Below are positions 1 through 7,825 of a stretch of 56,618 nt of DNA, in pieces; within the stretch, counting starts at the first letter, position 1, and every line of letters begins with the position of its first letter. The translations under genes and the position numbers were made by a program. The notes under the pieces are model-generated. The model saw nothing but the letters and a program-made list of their open reading frames with translations, was not told the DNA's origin and ran no database searches. Source of the DNA: Amycolatopsis keratiniphila subsp. keratiniphila (GTDB lineage Bacteria > Actinomycetota > Actinomycetes > Mycobacteriales > Pseudonocardiaceae); the NCBI RefSeq assembly GCF_001620365.2, contig NZ_LQMT02000045.1, positions 1-56,618 on the forward strand, in the 5' to 3' direction.

Positions 1-303
1 CGCCAGGGGTGGTTCGGGGTCTCCGCCGATCGAGGGGCCGGGATGCAGAGCCAACACGCGGTCGGCGCGTGCGACAGCTTCTTTGTCCGAGACAAGGAAG
101 TCCTCGAGAATCAGTCCGGCCAGCGTCGAATGACCCGAGCAGCCGCGGATCCCGCGGGAGTTGATTTCGGCGAGGATCGCGTTCTGCTCGGCATCCAACT
201 GTCGTTTCAGGACTTCGAGTTCCTGTTTTCGGGCGTGCAGCGTCGCCGTATCGACGCGCCACCACTCGGTGGACGTCTTCGGAGGTGCTTCGTCGCTGGA
301 CAC
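1..303 (-). CDS. DUF222 / 13E12-type HNH endonuclease family protein, N-terminal part (runs off the left edge)
   Basis: An open minus-strand frame runs from a GTG at 303 to the window edge without a stop (101 codons). The translation has a helical stretch (TATLHARKQELEVLKRQLDA), then EINSRGIRGCSGHSTLAGLI, then an alternating region with VSDKEAVARADRVLAL. This pattern of a Q/A-rich helix, an RG(V/I)-G-S/T-L segment and an xAxRxxR helix is typical of the N-terminal DUF222 region found in actinobacterial 13E12-repeat/HNH proteins. The usual C-terminal HNH nuclease would lie outside the window. Upstream in-frame ATG codons are followed at once by stops, so GTG is the best start; no strong ribosome-binding site is seen. 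Function is unknown; these genes are multicopy and often near mobile DNA. Confidence 0.65.
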   Translation of the reverse strand, partial: MSSDEAPPKTSTEWWRVDTATLHARKQELEVLKRQLDAEQNAILAEINSRGIRGCSGHSTLAGLILEDFLVSDKEAVARADRVLALHPGPSIGGDPEPPLA

Positions 304-473
304 AAGATCAACGCTACGCCGGATCGAACACCTGTGCTATAGCATATTCAGACTATATCGAGGGAAAGGTCAAAAGTGGTATACCACTAGACGTTCTTCG
401 CTAGCTTCCGACGGGTAAGAAAGTCCATGCGACGTGAGTCCGGACTGGCGGTGCAGGCAGGCCTGCTCCCGAG

Positions 474-643
474 TGTCCACAAGGGACATGTCGCGTCGAT
501 CGGCCATCCAATTGATACTTTATGTCCGTTTCCGGACGGGGTCGCGAGTGATAATGAGGGTTAGAACCACCCAAATCACTCACGACCCCTGCGCAAAGTG
601 GCCAAATCGGGCACTTTGCCTCTGAATGTGTCCCTTGTGGACA
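474..643. repeat. 170-bp intergenic element bounded by 15-bp inverted repeats with nested palindromes
   Basis: This element occupies much of the 424-bp gene-free stretch 304-727. A 15-bp sequence, TGTCCACAAGGGACA (474-488), recurs inverted at 629-643. Between them lie two further inverted repeats: 538-552 with 575-589 (14 of 15 paired, with an inner GGTT-AG-AACC hairpin at 559-568) and 593-600 with 612-619 (GCAAAGTG/CACTTTGC). No coding frame with convincing protein character is present. It could be a MITE-like sequence or a transcribed hairpin array; no target-site duplication is evident. Confidence 0.55.
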
Positions 644-727
644 GTCAAGAGCGCGCCAGGTCTCTGTGGTGAGCATGCTCTCGCCACCAACTCCATCACG
701 CCATGTTTGACTTACCTCTCAATGACT

Positions 728-1267
728 TCACTCTGAACATGGCGGTCCGGGGCAATGCTCTGACCGGAGCAGACCGTAGACGAGCACATCGACATACTCG
801 CCGTGTTGGAAGGACCTGCCGCGCATGACCCCTTCCCGGCGGAACCCCAGGCGTTCGAGGGCTTTCTGCTCGCCGAAGTTACCGCCATTGGTGAGGGCTT
901 CGATTCTGTTCGCCGTCGTGCGGCCGAACAGGTAGTCCACGAGCAGCCTCTGCGCCACCGTGCCCACCCCCTGTCCACGATGCTCGGGTAGCACCCCCAC
1001 GCCGATCTCGTAGGTGACACCCGAGGGGAAGCCGCGAGGTTTCCAGCTGACGATGCCGATAACCGTGTCGTCGGCCCGCGCGATCGCAACCGCCGCGGAC
1101 TCGGCGGAGATGTACCCGTCGATCTCCCATCGCTTGCGGCGTGCCCTCGGATCACCGAATCCGGGCCAGTCGAACTCGCCGAGCGCATCGGGATCCGTGC
1201 AGAGGCGGTCGAGAAAGGCGAGGTCGGCCTCGGTGAACGCCCTCAAGTGGATTTTGTCTGTGGTCAT
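728..1267 (-). CDS. GNAT family N-acetyltransferase (RimJ/RimL-like)
   Basis: The 179-residue protein is one GNAT domain. The acetyl-CoA pyrophosphate-binding loop is at residues 97-103 (RGQGVGT), preceded by the beta-4 strand YEIGVGVLPEH, and the end of the fold carries NGGNFGEQKALERLGFRREG, the N-x-x-S/G-x-x-x-x-E-x-x-G-F segment typical of RimJ/RimL enzymes. Such enzymes transfer acetyl from acetyl-CoA to protein N-termini or small amines in the cytoplasm; the substrate here is unknown. It starts at ATG 1267 and lies alone, followed (72 bp) by the end of an SDR gene on the same strand. Family assignment is secure, substrate is not. Confidence 0.9.
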   Translation of the reverse strand: MTTDKIHLRAFTEADLAFLDRLCTDPDALGEFDWPGFGDPRARRKRWEIDGYISAESAAVAIARADDTVIGIVSWKPRGFPSGVTYEIGVGVLPEHRGQGVGTVAQRLLVDYLFGRTTANRIEALTNGGNFGEQKALERLGFRREGVMRGRSFQHGEYVDVLVYGLLRSEHCPGPPCSE

Positions 1268-1339
1268 GAAGGCCAGTATCGCGCCCGGACATCACCCGTC
1301 AGACAGTGAGCACTCGCTCGGTCAGGAGTTTGGCCACGA

Positions 1340-2089
1340 TCACCAAGTTGGATGTGCGGAGACACCTCCATCCACCGTGAGGTTGTGCCCCGTGATCCAC
1401 GACGCGAGCGGCGAGGCGAGGAACAAGCAGGCGTTCGCGACGTCGCCGGGTGTGCCGAGCCTGCCCAAGGGCGAAGCCTGTCGCCAGCGGTGGACGCCCT
1501 CCGGCCAGGCGTCGTCGAGGCCGGGCCGGTCGATCAGGCCGGGGGAGACGGAGTTGACCCGCAGTCCTCGCGACCCGTATTCGAGCGCGGCGGCTCGGGC
1601 GTGCATGACCAGGGCGGCCTTCGCGCTGCTGTAGTGCGCGTGTCCCGGCGCGGGATGGGTCGCTTCGATCGAGGCGATATGAATGACGCTGCCGCCCTTC
1701 ATCACTTCGGCCGCGGCCTGGGTGCACGAGAACGCGCTGGTGAGGTTCGCGTCGAGGACGGCGCGCCAGCTCTCCGCCGACATCTCCGGCAGCGGCTCGA
1801 TCGGCTGCACGCCGGCGTTGTTGACCAGGGTGTCCAGCCGCCCGGTCCAGGCTGCGGCAGCCGCCACGAGCCGTCGGCATTCGCCGTCGTCGGTGAGGTC
1901 GGCGGCGAACGCCTCGGCGGCGCCGCCCGCCTCCTGGATCCGTTCGACGACGGCGAGCGCCGAGGCCGTGTCACGGTGGTAGTGCACGGCGACGGCACTG
2001 CCCGCCTCGGCGAAGCGCAGTGCGATGCCGCGGCCGATCCCGCCGCTGGCCCCGGTTACGAGGGTGGTGGTACCGGTCAGATCGAGCAT
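1340..2089 (-). CDS. SDR family NAD(P)-dependent oxidoreductase (FabG-like)
   Basis: A classical short-chain dehydrogenase/reductase of 249 residues, the usual length. The cofactor motif TGASGGIG is at residues 12-19, NNAG at 90-93, catalytic Ser at 140 (IASIE), and the Y-x-x-x-K pair at Tyr153 and Lys157. The C-terminal ITGHNLTVDGG segment is typical of FabG-like enzymes. It is the last gene of the GntR-ATPase-permease unit: its ribosome-binding site (GAAAGGA) overlaps the stop codon of the permease gene 10 bp upstream. Substrate unknown. Confidence 0.9.
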   Translation of the reverse strand: MLDLTGTTTLVTGASGGIGRGIALRFAEAGSAVAVHYHRDTASALAVVERIQEAGGAAEAFAADLTDDGECRRLVAAAAAWTGRLDTLVNNAGVQPIEPLPEMSAESWRAVLDANLTSAFSCTQAAAEVMKGGSVIHIASIEATHPAPGHAHYSSAKAALVMHARAAALEYGSRGLRVNSVSPGLIDRPGLDDAWPEGVHRWRQASPLGRLGTPGDVANACLFLASPLASWITGHNLTVDGGVSAHPTW

Positions 2090-2099
2090 CGAGGTCCTT

Positions 2100-3144
2100 T
2101 CAGGCGAGACGGCGGCGGATCCACCAGAAACAGAATCCCGCGAGACCGAGGGTGAGTGCCAGATACAGCGCGCTCTCGATCCATTGGAACGGCCAGAATC
2201 GCGTCGGCGGGTGATAGACCAGATGCTGTCGATAGCCGAGCCGGCTGATTTCGGCCAGGCACAGATCCATCGGGTCGGCCCCGGTGCCCCGGCCGCCGGG
2301 CGGCGCCGACGGTGAACACGGGCCGTTGGACGTCGGCATCGTGACGTTCTCGACGGGTTTGCCTGCGGCGTCGACGGTTTCGCCCGTCAGCAGCCAGCCG
2401 CCGGGATCCGGTGCCTTGGCTTCGAAATGGAATACGCCGGTGTTCGGGTTCCGGCCGATTCCGTCCACAGTGGACGTAGAGCTCGAAGGTCGCGTCGATC
2501 GAGGGCAGCAGATGGGGCCGGACGACGATCGGCACGGCGACCTGGACCACCGCGAACGCGGCCAGTGTCAGTGCCATTGCGGGCAGGCTGCGGCGCACCA
2601 GCATGCCGATGGTGACGCCGAGCGCGAAGGCGAACGCCGAGTACGCGATGGGGACGACACCGCGCGCGTCGAACACCATCGCCGAAAGCCGAGGGAAGTC
2701 CTTCACGGCGGCCTGTTCGAAGGTGGTCGCCCACCAGGTCACCGCCAGGCTGCCCACGCCACCGGCCAGCATCGCGGCCACCCCGGTGATCCCCAATTTC
2801 ACCGCCAGCCACCGTGTCCTGGTGACGCTCTGGTTCCAGATCAGCCGGTGCGTCCCGGCCTCGAGCTCGCGGGTGAACAGCGGCGCGCCCCAGAAGAGGC
2901 CGATGAGAGCGGGCAGCAGGAGCACGAGCGCGGTGACGGCCAGGAAGGTGTTCTGGTGGTCGTCGAGGAAGCGCTCGCTGAAGTCGTCGCAGGCGGCGGT
3001 GTCGCCCGCGCAGGTCGCGATCCCCGTGGCGTACTCGCCGGAGATGGCGGGCCCGGTGACGGCCAGGACGAGCGCGAGCGCCGCCAGTGCCCCGAACACG
3101 GCCGCGGCCGGGAGCCGGAATTGCCGCCAGGTCAGCCAGATCAT
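2100..3144 (-). pseudogene. ABC transporter permease, broken by a frameshift near 2470
   Basis: The gene starts at ATG 3144, overlapping the ATPase stop codon (ATGA). The first part reads MIWLTWRQFRL followed by a membrane segment, a periplasmic loop with two Cys, the conserved FWGAPLFTRELEAGTHRLIWN block, TRTRWLAVKL and FDARGVVPIAYSAFAFALGV, as in multi-span permeases paired with YtrA-type GntR regulators. Around 2470-2480 this frame loses protein character. The family's C-terminal part (VDGIGRNPNTGVFHFEAKA, then PPTRFWPFQWIESALYL, a last helix and an Arg-rich tail) continues in another frame to the stop at 2100. About 347 residues if repaired. No slippery heptamer is visible, so a one-base indel or a sequencing error is more likely than programmed frameshifting. 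Confidence 0.8.
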
Positions 3145-4028
3145 CTCCGGACCTCCAGGATCCGCCGGTGATTCGTGGTGGTTTTGGTCAGATAGGCCAG
3201 GACGAGGTCTTCGAGGCTCAGCTTGCTCACCGTCCAGGCGGGATCGTGGATCGGCTCCTCGGTGCGGACGACGAAGGTGCTTTGGACGTCCGTATGGCTT
3301 TCCGAGACGACGTGCTGGCTCGACGGGAGCCTGGCGGCGTCGCGGCGCGGGCCGGTCAGGCGGTGGTGGGTGGCGAGCAGGGTCTCGACCTCGCCGGACA
3401 CCTGCACGCGGGAGTCGATGAGCACGATCAGGAAGTCGCAGGCGCGTTCCAGATCCGAGACCAGATGGGACGACAGCACCACGTTCAGCTCCTGCTCGAC
3501 GGTGGCTTCGAGCAGCCCCTGCAGGAATTCGCGGCGTGCCAAGGGATCGAGCGCGGCGACGGGTTCGTCGAGGATCAGCAGTTCCGGCCGTTTCGCCACG
3601 CCGAGGGTGAGGGCGAGCTGGGCGCGCTGACCGCCGGAGAGTTTCCCGGCCTTGCGCGCGGGATCGAGACCGAGGCGGGCGATGCGGTCCCTGGCCAGCG
3701 CGTCGTCCCAGCCGGGATTGAGCCGCGCGCCGAGCTTCAGATGGTCTTCGACGGTCAGACCGGCGTAGGTCGGGGTGTCCTGTGCGACGAAGCCGACCTT
3801 GGCGAGCTGGGCCGGGTTCGCGCCGGGACGTCCGCCCAGCACGGTGATCCGGCCGGTGGTCGGCGGCAGCTGGCCGGCGGCCATGTTCAGCAGCGTGGTC
3901 TTGCCCGCTCCGTTGGGGCCGACCAGCCCGACCACGTGCCCGGCCGGGATGTCCAGCGTGCACTCGGAGAGCGCCCAGTTCTTGCCGTATCTCTTGCCGA
4001 GACCCTCGGTTCGCAGGACGGCGGTCAT
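3141..4028 (-). CDS. ABC transporter ATP-binding protein (YtrB-like)
   Basis: A 295-residue ATPase subunit with Walker A GPNGAGKT at 37-44, signature LSGGQ at 130-134 and Walker B LLILDEP at 150-156. The C-terminal 80 residues form the variable extension seen in this exporter type. ATG 4028 is chosen because it overlaps the stop codon of the GntR gene (ATGA) and begins directly before the conserved N-terminal strand; longer in-frame extensions run into that gene. It likely energises the membrane subunit encoded next, which is frameshifted here, so the pair may be inactive. Substrate unknown; related operons respond to cell-envelope antibiotics. Confidence 0.92.
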   Translation of the reverse strand: MTAVLRTEGLGKRYGKNWALSECTLDIPAGHVVGLVGPNGAGKTTLLNMAAGQLPPTTGRITVLGGRPGANPAQLAKVGFVAQDTPTYAGLTVEDHLKLGARLNPGWDDALARDRIARLGLDPARKAGKLSGGQRAQLALTLGVAKRPELLILDEPVAALDPLARREFLQGLLEATVEQELNVVLSSHLVSDLERACDFLIVLIDSRVQVSGEVETLLATHHRLTGPRRDAARLPSSQHVVSESHTDVQSTFVVRTEEPIHDPAWTVSKLSLEDLVLAYLTKTTTNHRRILEVRR

Positions 4029-4417
4029 GCTATTTCCTCTCCGGCGACGGTCCGAAAGGTCGTCATGAACAGCGCCTCGATGCTCTCGTCGTCGAGCCCG
4101 GCCTTGCGCGCCTTCGCCAGCCATCGCTGCAGCTCCATCCGCAGGGGGCCGTGCGCGGCGAGGGAGGCGTCGGTGAGCGTCGCCGTCACGAAGGTACCGA
4201 CGCCCGGCCTCGCGGCGACAAGGCCTTCGTGTTCGAGCTCGCGATACGCCTTGAGCACGGTGTTGGGGTTGATCGCCAGCCTGGCCACCACTTCCTTGAC
4301 CGTCGGCAGCTGGTCGCCCTCGGCGAGCAGGCCGAGCCGCAGCGCCTGCCGCACCTGGCGGACGAGCTGCAGGTACGGCGACAGGCCGGAGTGGTCCTCG
4401 AGGTGGAACTCGATCAT
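4025..4417 (-). CDS. GntR family transcriptional regulator (YtrA subfamily)
   Basis: The 130-residue length fits YtrA-type GntR repressors, which have a winged HTH and only a short effector tail. The HTH is seen as PYLQLVRQVRQALRLG...LPTVKEVVARLAINPNTVLKAYRELEHEGLVAARPGVGTF, with the canonical N-P-N-T-V recognition segment near residues 50-54. It heads an operon of regulator, ATPase, permease and SDR with overlapping codons, and a 12-bp palindrome lies 16 bp upstream of its start, suggesting autorepression. A GGAG ribosome-binding site precedes the ATG. Confidence 0.93.
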   Translation of the reverse strand: MIEFHLEDHSGLSPYLQLVRQVRQALRLGLLAEGDQLPTVKEVVARLAINPNTVLKAYRELEHEGLVAARPGVGTFVTATLTDASLAAHGPLRMELQRWLAKARKAGLDDESIEALFMTTFRTVAGEEIA

Positions 4418-4432
4418 GGTAACTCCATTTAT

Positions 4433-4451
4433 CTAGTTAACTAGTACTATA
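4433..4451 (-). promoter_or_regulatory. Promoter -10 and palindromic operator of the GntR operon
   Basis: Reading the minus strand, a TATAGT -10-like hexamer (4451-4446) is followed at once by the perfect 12-bp palindrome CTAGTTAACTAG (4444-4433), placed at the expected transcription start, 16 bp before the GntR start codon. This is the arrangement expected for an autoregulating YtrA-type repressor. No binding data; inferred from position and symmetry. Confidence 0.6.
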
Positions 4452-4491
4452 GAGACATGGAGGAGCGCGGTGTCAAGGCGCGTTCAGCGGG

Positions 4492-5670
4492 CTAAACGCG
4501 TTTCCGCAGGGAGAGCGAACCCGCGACGGCGAGGAAGACCAGACCCGCGAGGACGTAGCAGTTCCCCAGCCACTGCTGGGTGGTCGTCCAGGTCTGGCCC
4601 GGCCGGTCGAAGGCCGGGAAGTACCGGAACGGTGCCGCGACGAAGATCGTGGCCACGACGCCGGTGACGGCCAGCCAGCCTGCCGCACGGCGGCGGTCTC
4701 GGCGGTGCAGGACCGCGAAGGCGGCGGTGGTGAACAGCGCCGGCGCGATCCACACCCAGTGATGCGACCACGACGTCGGCGAGATGAGCAGGGCGAACGT
4801 CGCGTTCAGCAGCAACGCCTGCACCGGCGCCGAGCGGTACATGGTCACCGTCACCAGTACCAGCAGTACACCGGTGAGGACGATCCAAAGCGGTTTCGCG
4901 GCGGACTCGACGCCGAACCGGGCCAGCACGGCCTGCAGGGTCTGGTTGGTGTGGAACGAAGTCCCGCTGATCCCGGACGCCCCGGCGAAGCCGCCGAACC
5001 AGTAACGCGCGGAGGCCTCCGGCGCGACCGCGAACGCGACGGCCGAGGCGGCCATGAAGGTGCCCATCGCGGTCAGCGCGCCGCGGAAGTCCTTGCGTAC
5101 CAGGAAGAACAGCAGGAACGCCATCGGTGTCAGCTTGACGGCGGCGGCGAGACCGACTCCGATGCCCCGGTAACGACCCCGTGCCAGCAGGCAGTCGGCC
5201 GCGACGAGGCCCATGAGCAACAGATTGATCTGGCCGAAGCCGAGCGTCTGGCGGACCGGTTCGAGGAAGAGCGCCGGAGTGATCGCCAATGCGGCGACGA
5301 GCAACGCCTTCCGCCGGTCCCCGGACGGCCACAGCGTGCGGACTATCCCGTAGAAGGTGATGCCCAGCGCGGCCAGGCTGAGCGCGAACAGCAACAGCAC
5401 CGCGCCCGTCCACGGCACCAGCGCCAGCGGGGTGAGCACCAGTGCAGCGAACGGCGGGTAGATGAACAGCAGGGGGATGCCGGCCTCGGAAAGCGGCAAC
5501 GCGCCGTACAGATCGCCACCGCTCCACAGCGTGTCGACGCCGAAACGGTAGATCTCGAGGTCGCTGTGCGAAGTGCCCGCCGTCGCCATGGCCACGGCGC
5601 ACGCCAGCGCCAAAGCGGCGAACGCGCCGAGCGACCACCGGGCCCGACCGCGCGACTTGGTGGGAGACAT
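4492..5670 (-). CDS. GT87-family integral membrane glycosyltransferase (DUF2029)
   Basis: A 392-residue polytopic membrane protein with about 9-10 hydrophobic segments. The first extracytoplasmic loop holds SDLEIYRFGVDTLWSGGDLY and then PLLFIYPPFAALVLTPLAL, the D-x-x-x-Y and Y-P-P-F pattern that marks GT87/DUF2029 polyprenyl-phosphate mannosyltransferases such as PimE. A later VKLTPMAF block and SPTSWSHHWVW near residue 300 are also typical. Such enzymes transfer a sugar from a polyprenyl-phosphate donor on the outer face of the membrane to lipoglycans or glycoproteins. Acceptor unknown. It stands alone, divergent from the AraC gene and 74 bp upstream of the GntR operon. Confidence 0.85.
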   Translation of the reverse strand: MSPTKSRGRARWSLGAFAALALACAVAMATAGTSHSDLEIYRFGVDTLWSGGDLYGALPLSEAGIPLLFIYPPFAALVLTPLALVPWTGAVLLLFALSLAALGITFYGIVRTLWPSGDRRKALLVAALAITPALFLEPVRQTLGFGQINLLLMGLVAADCLLARGRYRGIGVGLAAAVKLTPMAFLLFFLVRKDFRGALTAMGTFMAASAVAFAVAPEASARYWFGGFAGASGISGTSFHTNQTLQAVLARFGVESAAKPLWIVLTGVLLVLVTVTMYRSAPVQALLLNATFALLISPTSWSHHWVWIAPALFTTAAFAVLHRRDRRRAAGWLAVTGVVATIFVAAPFRYFPAFDRPGQTWTTTQQWLGNCYVLAGLVFLAVAGSLSLRKRV

Positions 5671-5759
5671 CGCGTGGTGACCCTTCGGACGTGCGTCGAT
5701 GATCCCGACTGTACCCGGCGGGGGAGAAGCGACTTCCGTCGGCAGTCACGGCGCGAACA

Positions 5760-5771
5760 TTGGTCTAGACT
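5760..5771. promoter_or_regulatory. DasR dre-like palindrome upstream of the AraC gene
   Basis: The sequence TTGGTCTAGACT contains TGGTCTAGAC, 10 of the 12 core bases of the GlcNAc-responsive DasR site (TGGTCTAGACCA). It lies 35-46 bp before the AraC start codon. The link is suggestive because the gene after AraC encodes a protein with a chitin/cellulose-binding module. Inferred from similarity to the known consensus only. Confidence 0.4.
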
Positions 5772-5805
5772 TTTCATTCCCCAGTGTGGTGAAAGGGACC
5801 GGTCC

Positions 5806-6711
5806 ATGCGCGGAACGACGGTGTTGCCGAGGACGCCTTGCCTGAAACCGAAGGCGGGGGAATTGCCACTGCATCGGCTGGAGGTCCGCGCGCCGGACGC
5901 CCTGCCGTTCACGGTCGGCACATTCGACACGATCGGGCCGATGTCGCGGGCGTCGTTCCCGCATCGGCACACCTTCTACGAAATCGTCCACGTCACCGGC
6001 GGTACCGGCGACCACGTCATCGATTTCACCCGCTGGGAATTGGGGCCGCCGCAACTCGCGGTCATAACGCCGGGGCAGGTGCATCATTGGGATGCCCGCG
6101 ATCTCAGCGGATTCGTCGTGCTGTTCACCGACGATTTCCTGCTCGAACATCCGTCGGATCGCGAAACCCTGCGGAGGCTCAGCCAGCAACCGTGGCGGCT
6201 CGACGAACGCGCTGCCGAGGAGACGGCGCGGTTGGTCGCCGAACTCGACGAGGAATTCCGTTGCGGCGGGCAGGGTACCGATTCGGTGCTGCGGGCGCTG
6301 ATGCACGTGCTGATCGTGCGGGCGGGGCGGCTTCCCGGGCTCGCGGATCCGCGTCCGCCCGCCAGGGCACAGGCCGTGGGCACGGAATTCGCCCGGTTGC
6401 TCGGCAGACCCGATCTCGGGCTCTGGTCGGTCGGCGCGCTCGCGGAACGTATCGGGGTCACGCCGGGATATCTCACCGACGCGGTGAAAACGGCGACCGG
6501 CCGGACGGCGGCACAACTGATGCGCGAAGCGCGGACACGGGAGGCGAAACGGTTCCTGCTCGGCACCGATCTCACCGTGCGGCAGGTCGCCAGCCGGGTC
6601 GGTTTCGCGGATCCCGCGTATTTCTGCCGGTTCTTCCGGCGGGAAACGGGGTTGAGCCCCGGTGATTACCGCCGGACCGGAGACGCGCCCCCGGAGATTC
6701 ACCACGACTGA
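5806..6711 (+). CDS. AraC family transcriptional regulator
   Basis: A 301-residue protein with an N-terminal cupin-like sensory domain (FPHRHTFYEIVHVTGG at about residues 46-61, then GPPQLAVITPGQVHHWDA) and a C-terminal double HTH of about 100 residues (LAERIGVTPGYLTDAVKTATG and TVRQVASRVGFADPAYFCRFFRRETGLSPGDYRR). The HxHxFYE and PGQVH motifs are usual in AraC regulators that sense small aromatic or sugar ligands. ATG 5806 follows a GAAAGGGA ribosome-binding site. Longer upstream frames are antisense to the GT87 gene and were not used. It lies 78 bp before the dioxygenase gene and probably controls it; a dre-like site lies in its promoter region. Confidence 0.92.
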   Translation: MRGTTVLPRTPCLKPKAGELPLHRLEVRAPDALPFTVGTFDTIGPMSRASFPHRHTFYEIVHVTGGTGDHVIDFTRWELGPPQLAVITPGQVHHWDARDLSGFVVLFTDDFLLEHPSDRETLRRLSQQPWRLDERAAEETARLVAELDEEFRCGGQGTDSVLRALMHVLIVRAGRLPGLADPRPPARAQAVGTEFARLLGRPDLGLWSVGALAERIGVTPGYLTDAVKTATGRTAAQLMREARTREAKRFLLGTDLTVRQVASRVGFADPAYFCRFFRRETGLSPGDYRRTGDAPPEIHHD

Positions 6712-6789
6712 CCACCCCAGTCCATCGTCCGCAGCTGATCTTCTCCATACCGTCGAGGGTGATTCCCGAAGCCCCCACGAGGAGCAGGT

Positions 6790-7632
6790 ATGGACGAAGA
6801 GAACAAGCTCAGCCGAAAGACTGTGCTGAAGGCCGCGCTCGCGGCGGGTGTGGCGGCTCCGGTCGCGCTGATCGGCGGTCCCGCACTCGCGCGCACCACC
6901 GTCGCGAGCGGCCAGACACCCGAGCTGACCCCGTACTGCGACGACGGGGACGACCCGACCATTCCGCAGACCGAGGGTCCTTACTTCAAGCCGAATTCGC
7001 CGCAGCGCACCTCGCTCGTCTCGCCGGGGACGCCGGGAACGAGGCTCACCGTGTCCGGCTACGTGTTCGGGCTCGGCTGCCTGCCGATCGCGCGGGCACT
7101 GCTGGACTTCTGGCAGGCGGACGTCAACGGCGCCTACGACAACGTGGGGTACACCTTCCGCGGTCACCAGTTCACGAACGACCAAGGCGCGTTCTCGCTG
7201 AGCACCATCGTGCCCGGCCTGTACCCCGGCCGCACGCGGCACATCCACGTCAAGGTCCAGGCCCCCGGCAGGCCGGTGCTGACCACGCAGCTCTACTTCC
7301 CCAACGAGCCGCGCAACAACACCGACACGATCTTCGACCCGCGGTTGCTGATGACCGTCCGGGACGCGGGCACGGCCAAGGAGGCCGCGTTCGACTTCGT
7401 GTTGAACGTGCCGCAGACGCCGACGTCGACCTCGCGGCCGACCAGTACGACGCCGACGACGTCGACTTCGACCTCCAACCCGCCCGGCGGGACGACCTGG
7501 GCGGCGGGAACCGGCTATTCCGCGGGCGCCCGGGTCACCTACAGCGGTCGCGGTTACGTGTGCTTGCAGGCGCACACCGCCCAGCCCGGCTGGGAGCCGC
7601 CGTCCACACCCGCGTTGTGGCGCGCGGAGTGA
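6790..7632 (+). CDS. Secreted intradiol ring-cleavage dioxygenase with C-terminal CBM5/12
   Basis: The 280-residue protein has four parts: a Tat-like leader (SRKTVLK then a hydrophobic stretch, about 1-36); an intradiol dioxygenase domain (about 48-208); a Ser/Thr/Pro linker (209-234); and a short aromatic module TWAAGTGYSAGARVTYSGRG...AQPGWEPPSTPALW (236-280) of the CBM5/12 chitin/cellulose-binding type. The non-heme Fe(III) ligands of the family are present: Tyr116, Tyr145 in GLYPGR, His151 and His153. The family opens catechols between the hydroxyls using O2. Secreted versions fused to a carbohydrate-binding module are known from biomass-degrading streptomycetes, where they act on lignin-derived aromatics. 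The preceding AraC gene is the likely regulator, and a strong hairpin follows. Confidence 0.9.
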   Translation: MDEENKLSRKTVLKAALAAGVAAPVALIGGPALARTTVASGQTPELTPYCDDGDDPTIPQTEGPYFKPNSPQRTSLVSPGTPGTRLTVSGYVFGLGCLPIARALLDFWQADVNGAYDNVGYTFRGHQFTNDQGAFSLSTIVPGLYPGRTRHIHVKVQAPGRPVLTTQLYFPNEPRNNTDTIFDPRLLMTVRDAGTAKEAAFDFVLNVPQTPTSTSRPTSTTPTTSTSTSNPPGGTTWAAGTGYSAGARVTYSGRGYVCLQAHTAQPGWEPPSTPALWRAE

Positions 7633-7660
7633 CGGACAGCCGCTGCGGAGGGAGATAAAC

Positions 7661-7743
7661 GCGGGTGGATTCCCGCCGCCGGGTCCCACACCCCGGCGGC
7701 GGGGTCCACCCGCTTCCTCAGGGGGTGGGGTTTTCCTCACCCC
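7661..7743 (+). terminator. Strong hairpin terminator after the dioxygenase gene
   Basis: A long GC-rich hairpin has arms at 7661-7683 and 7692-7713 with near-perfect pairing and an 8-base loop. It is followed by a smaller hairpin (GGGGTG...CACCCC, 7722-7743) with a TTTT loop. It lies 28 bp after the dioxygenase stop and upstream of the next gene, so it probably separates the two transcripts. Confidence 0.75.
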
Positions 7744-7825
7744 GAATAGGAGCTTTACTTCAATGCGCCGGCCCCCGCTCGCGGACGATGATCGACTTCG
7801 ACATCGGAGCGAAGGGGCGAACGGT

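Noticed and set aside
401..676. 91-codon minus-strand frame in the first intergenic region
   Set aside because: No ribosome-binding site, no protein-like pattern, and it runs through the nested inverted repeats.
2462..2490. Programmed ribosomal frameshift in the ABC permease
   Set aside because: No slippery heptamer or downstream pseudoknot is visible; an indel or sequence error explains the data better.
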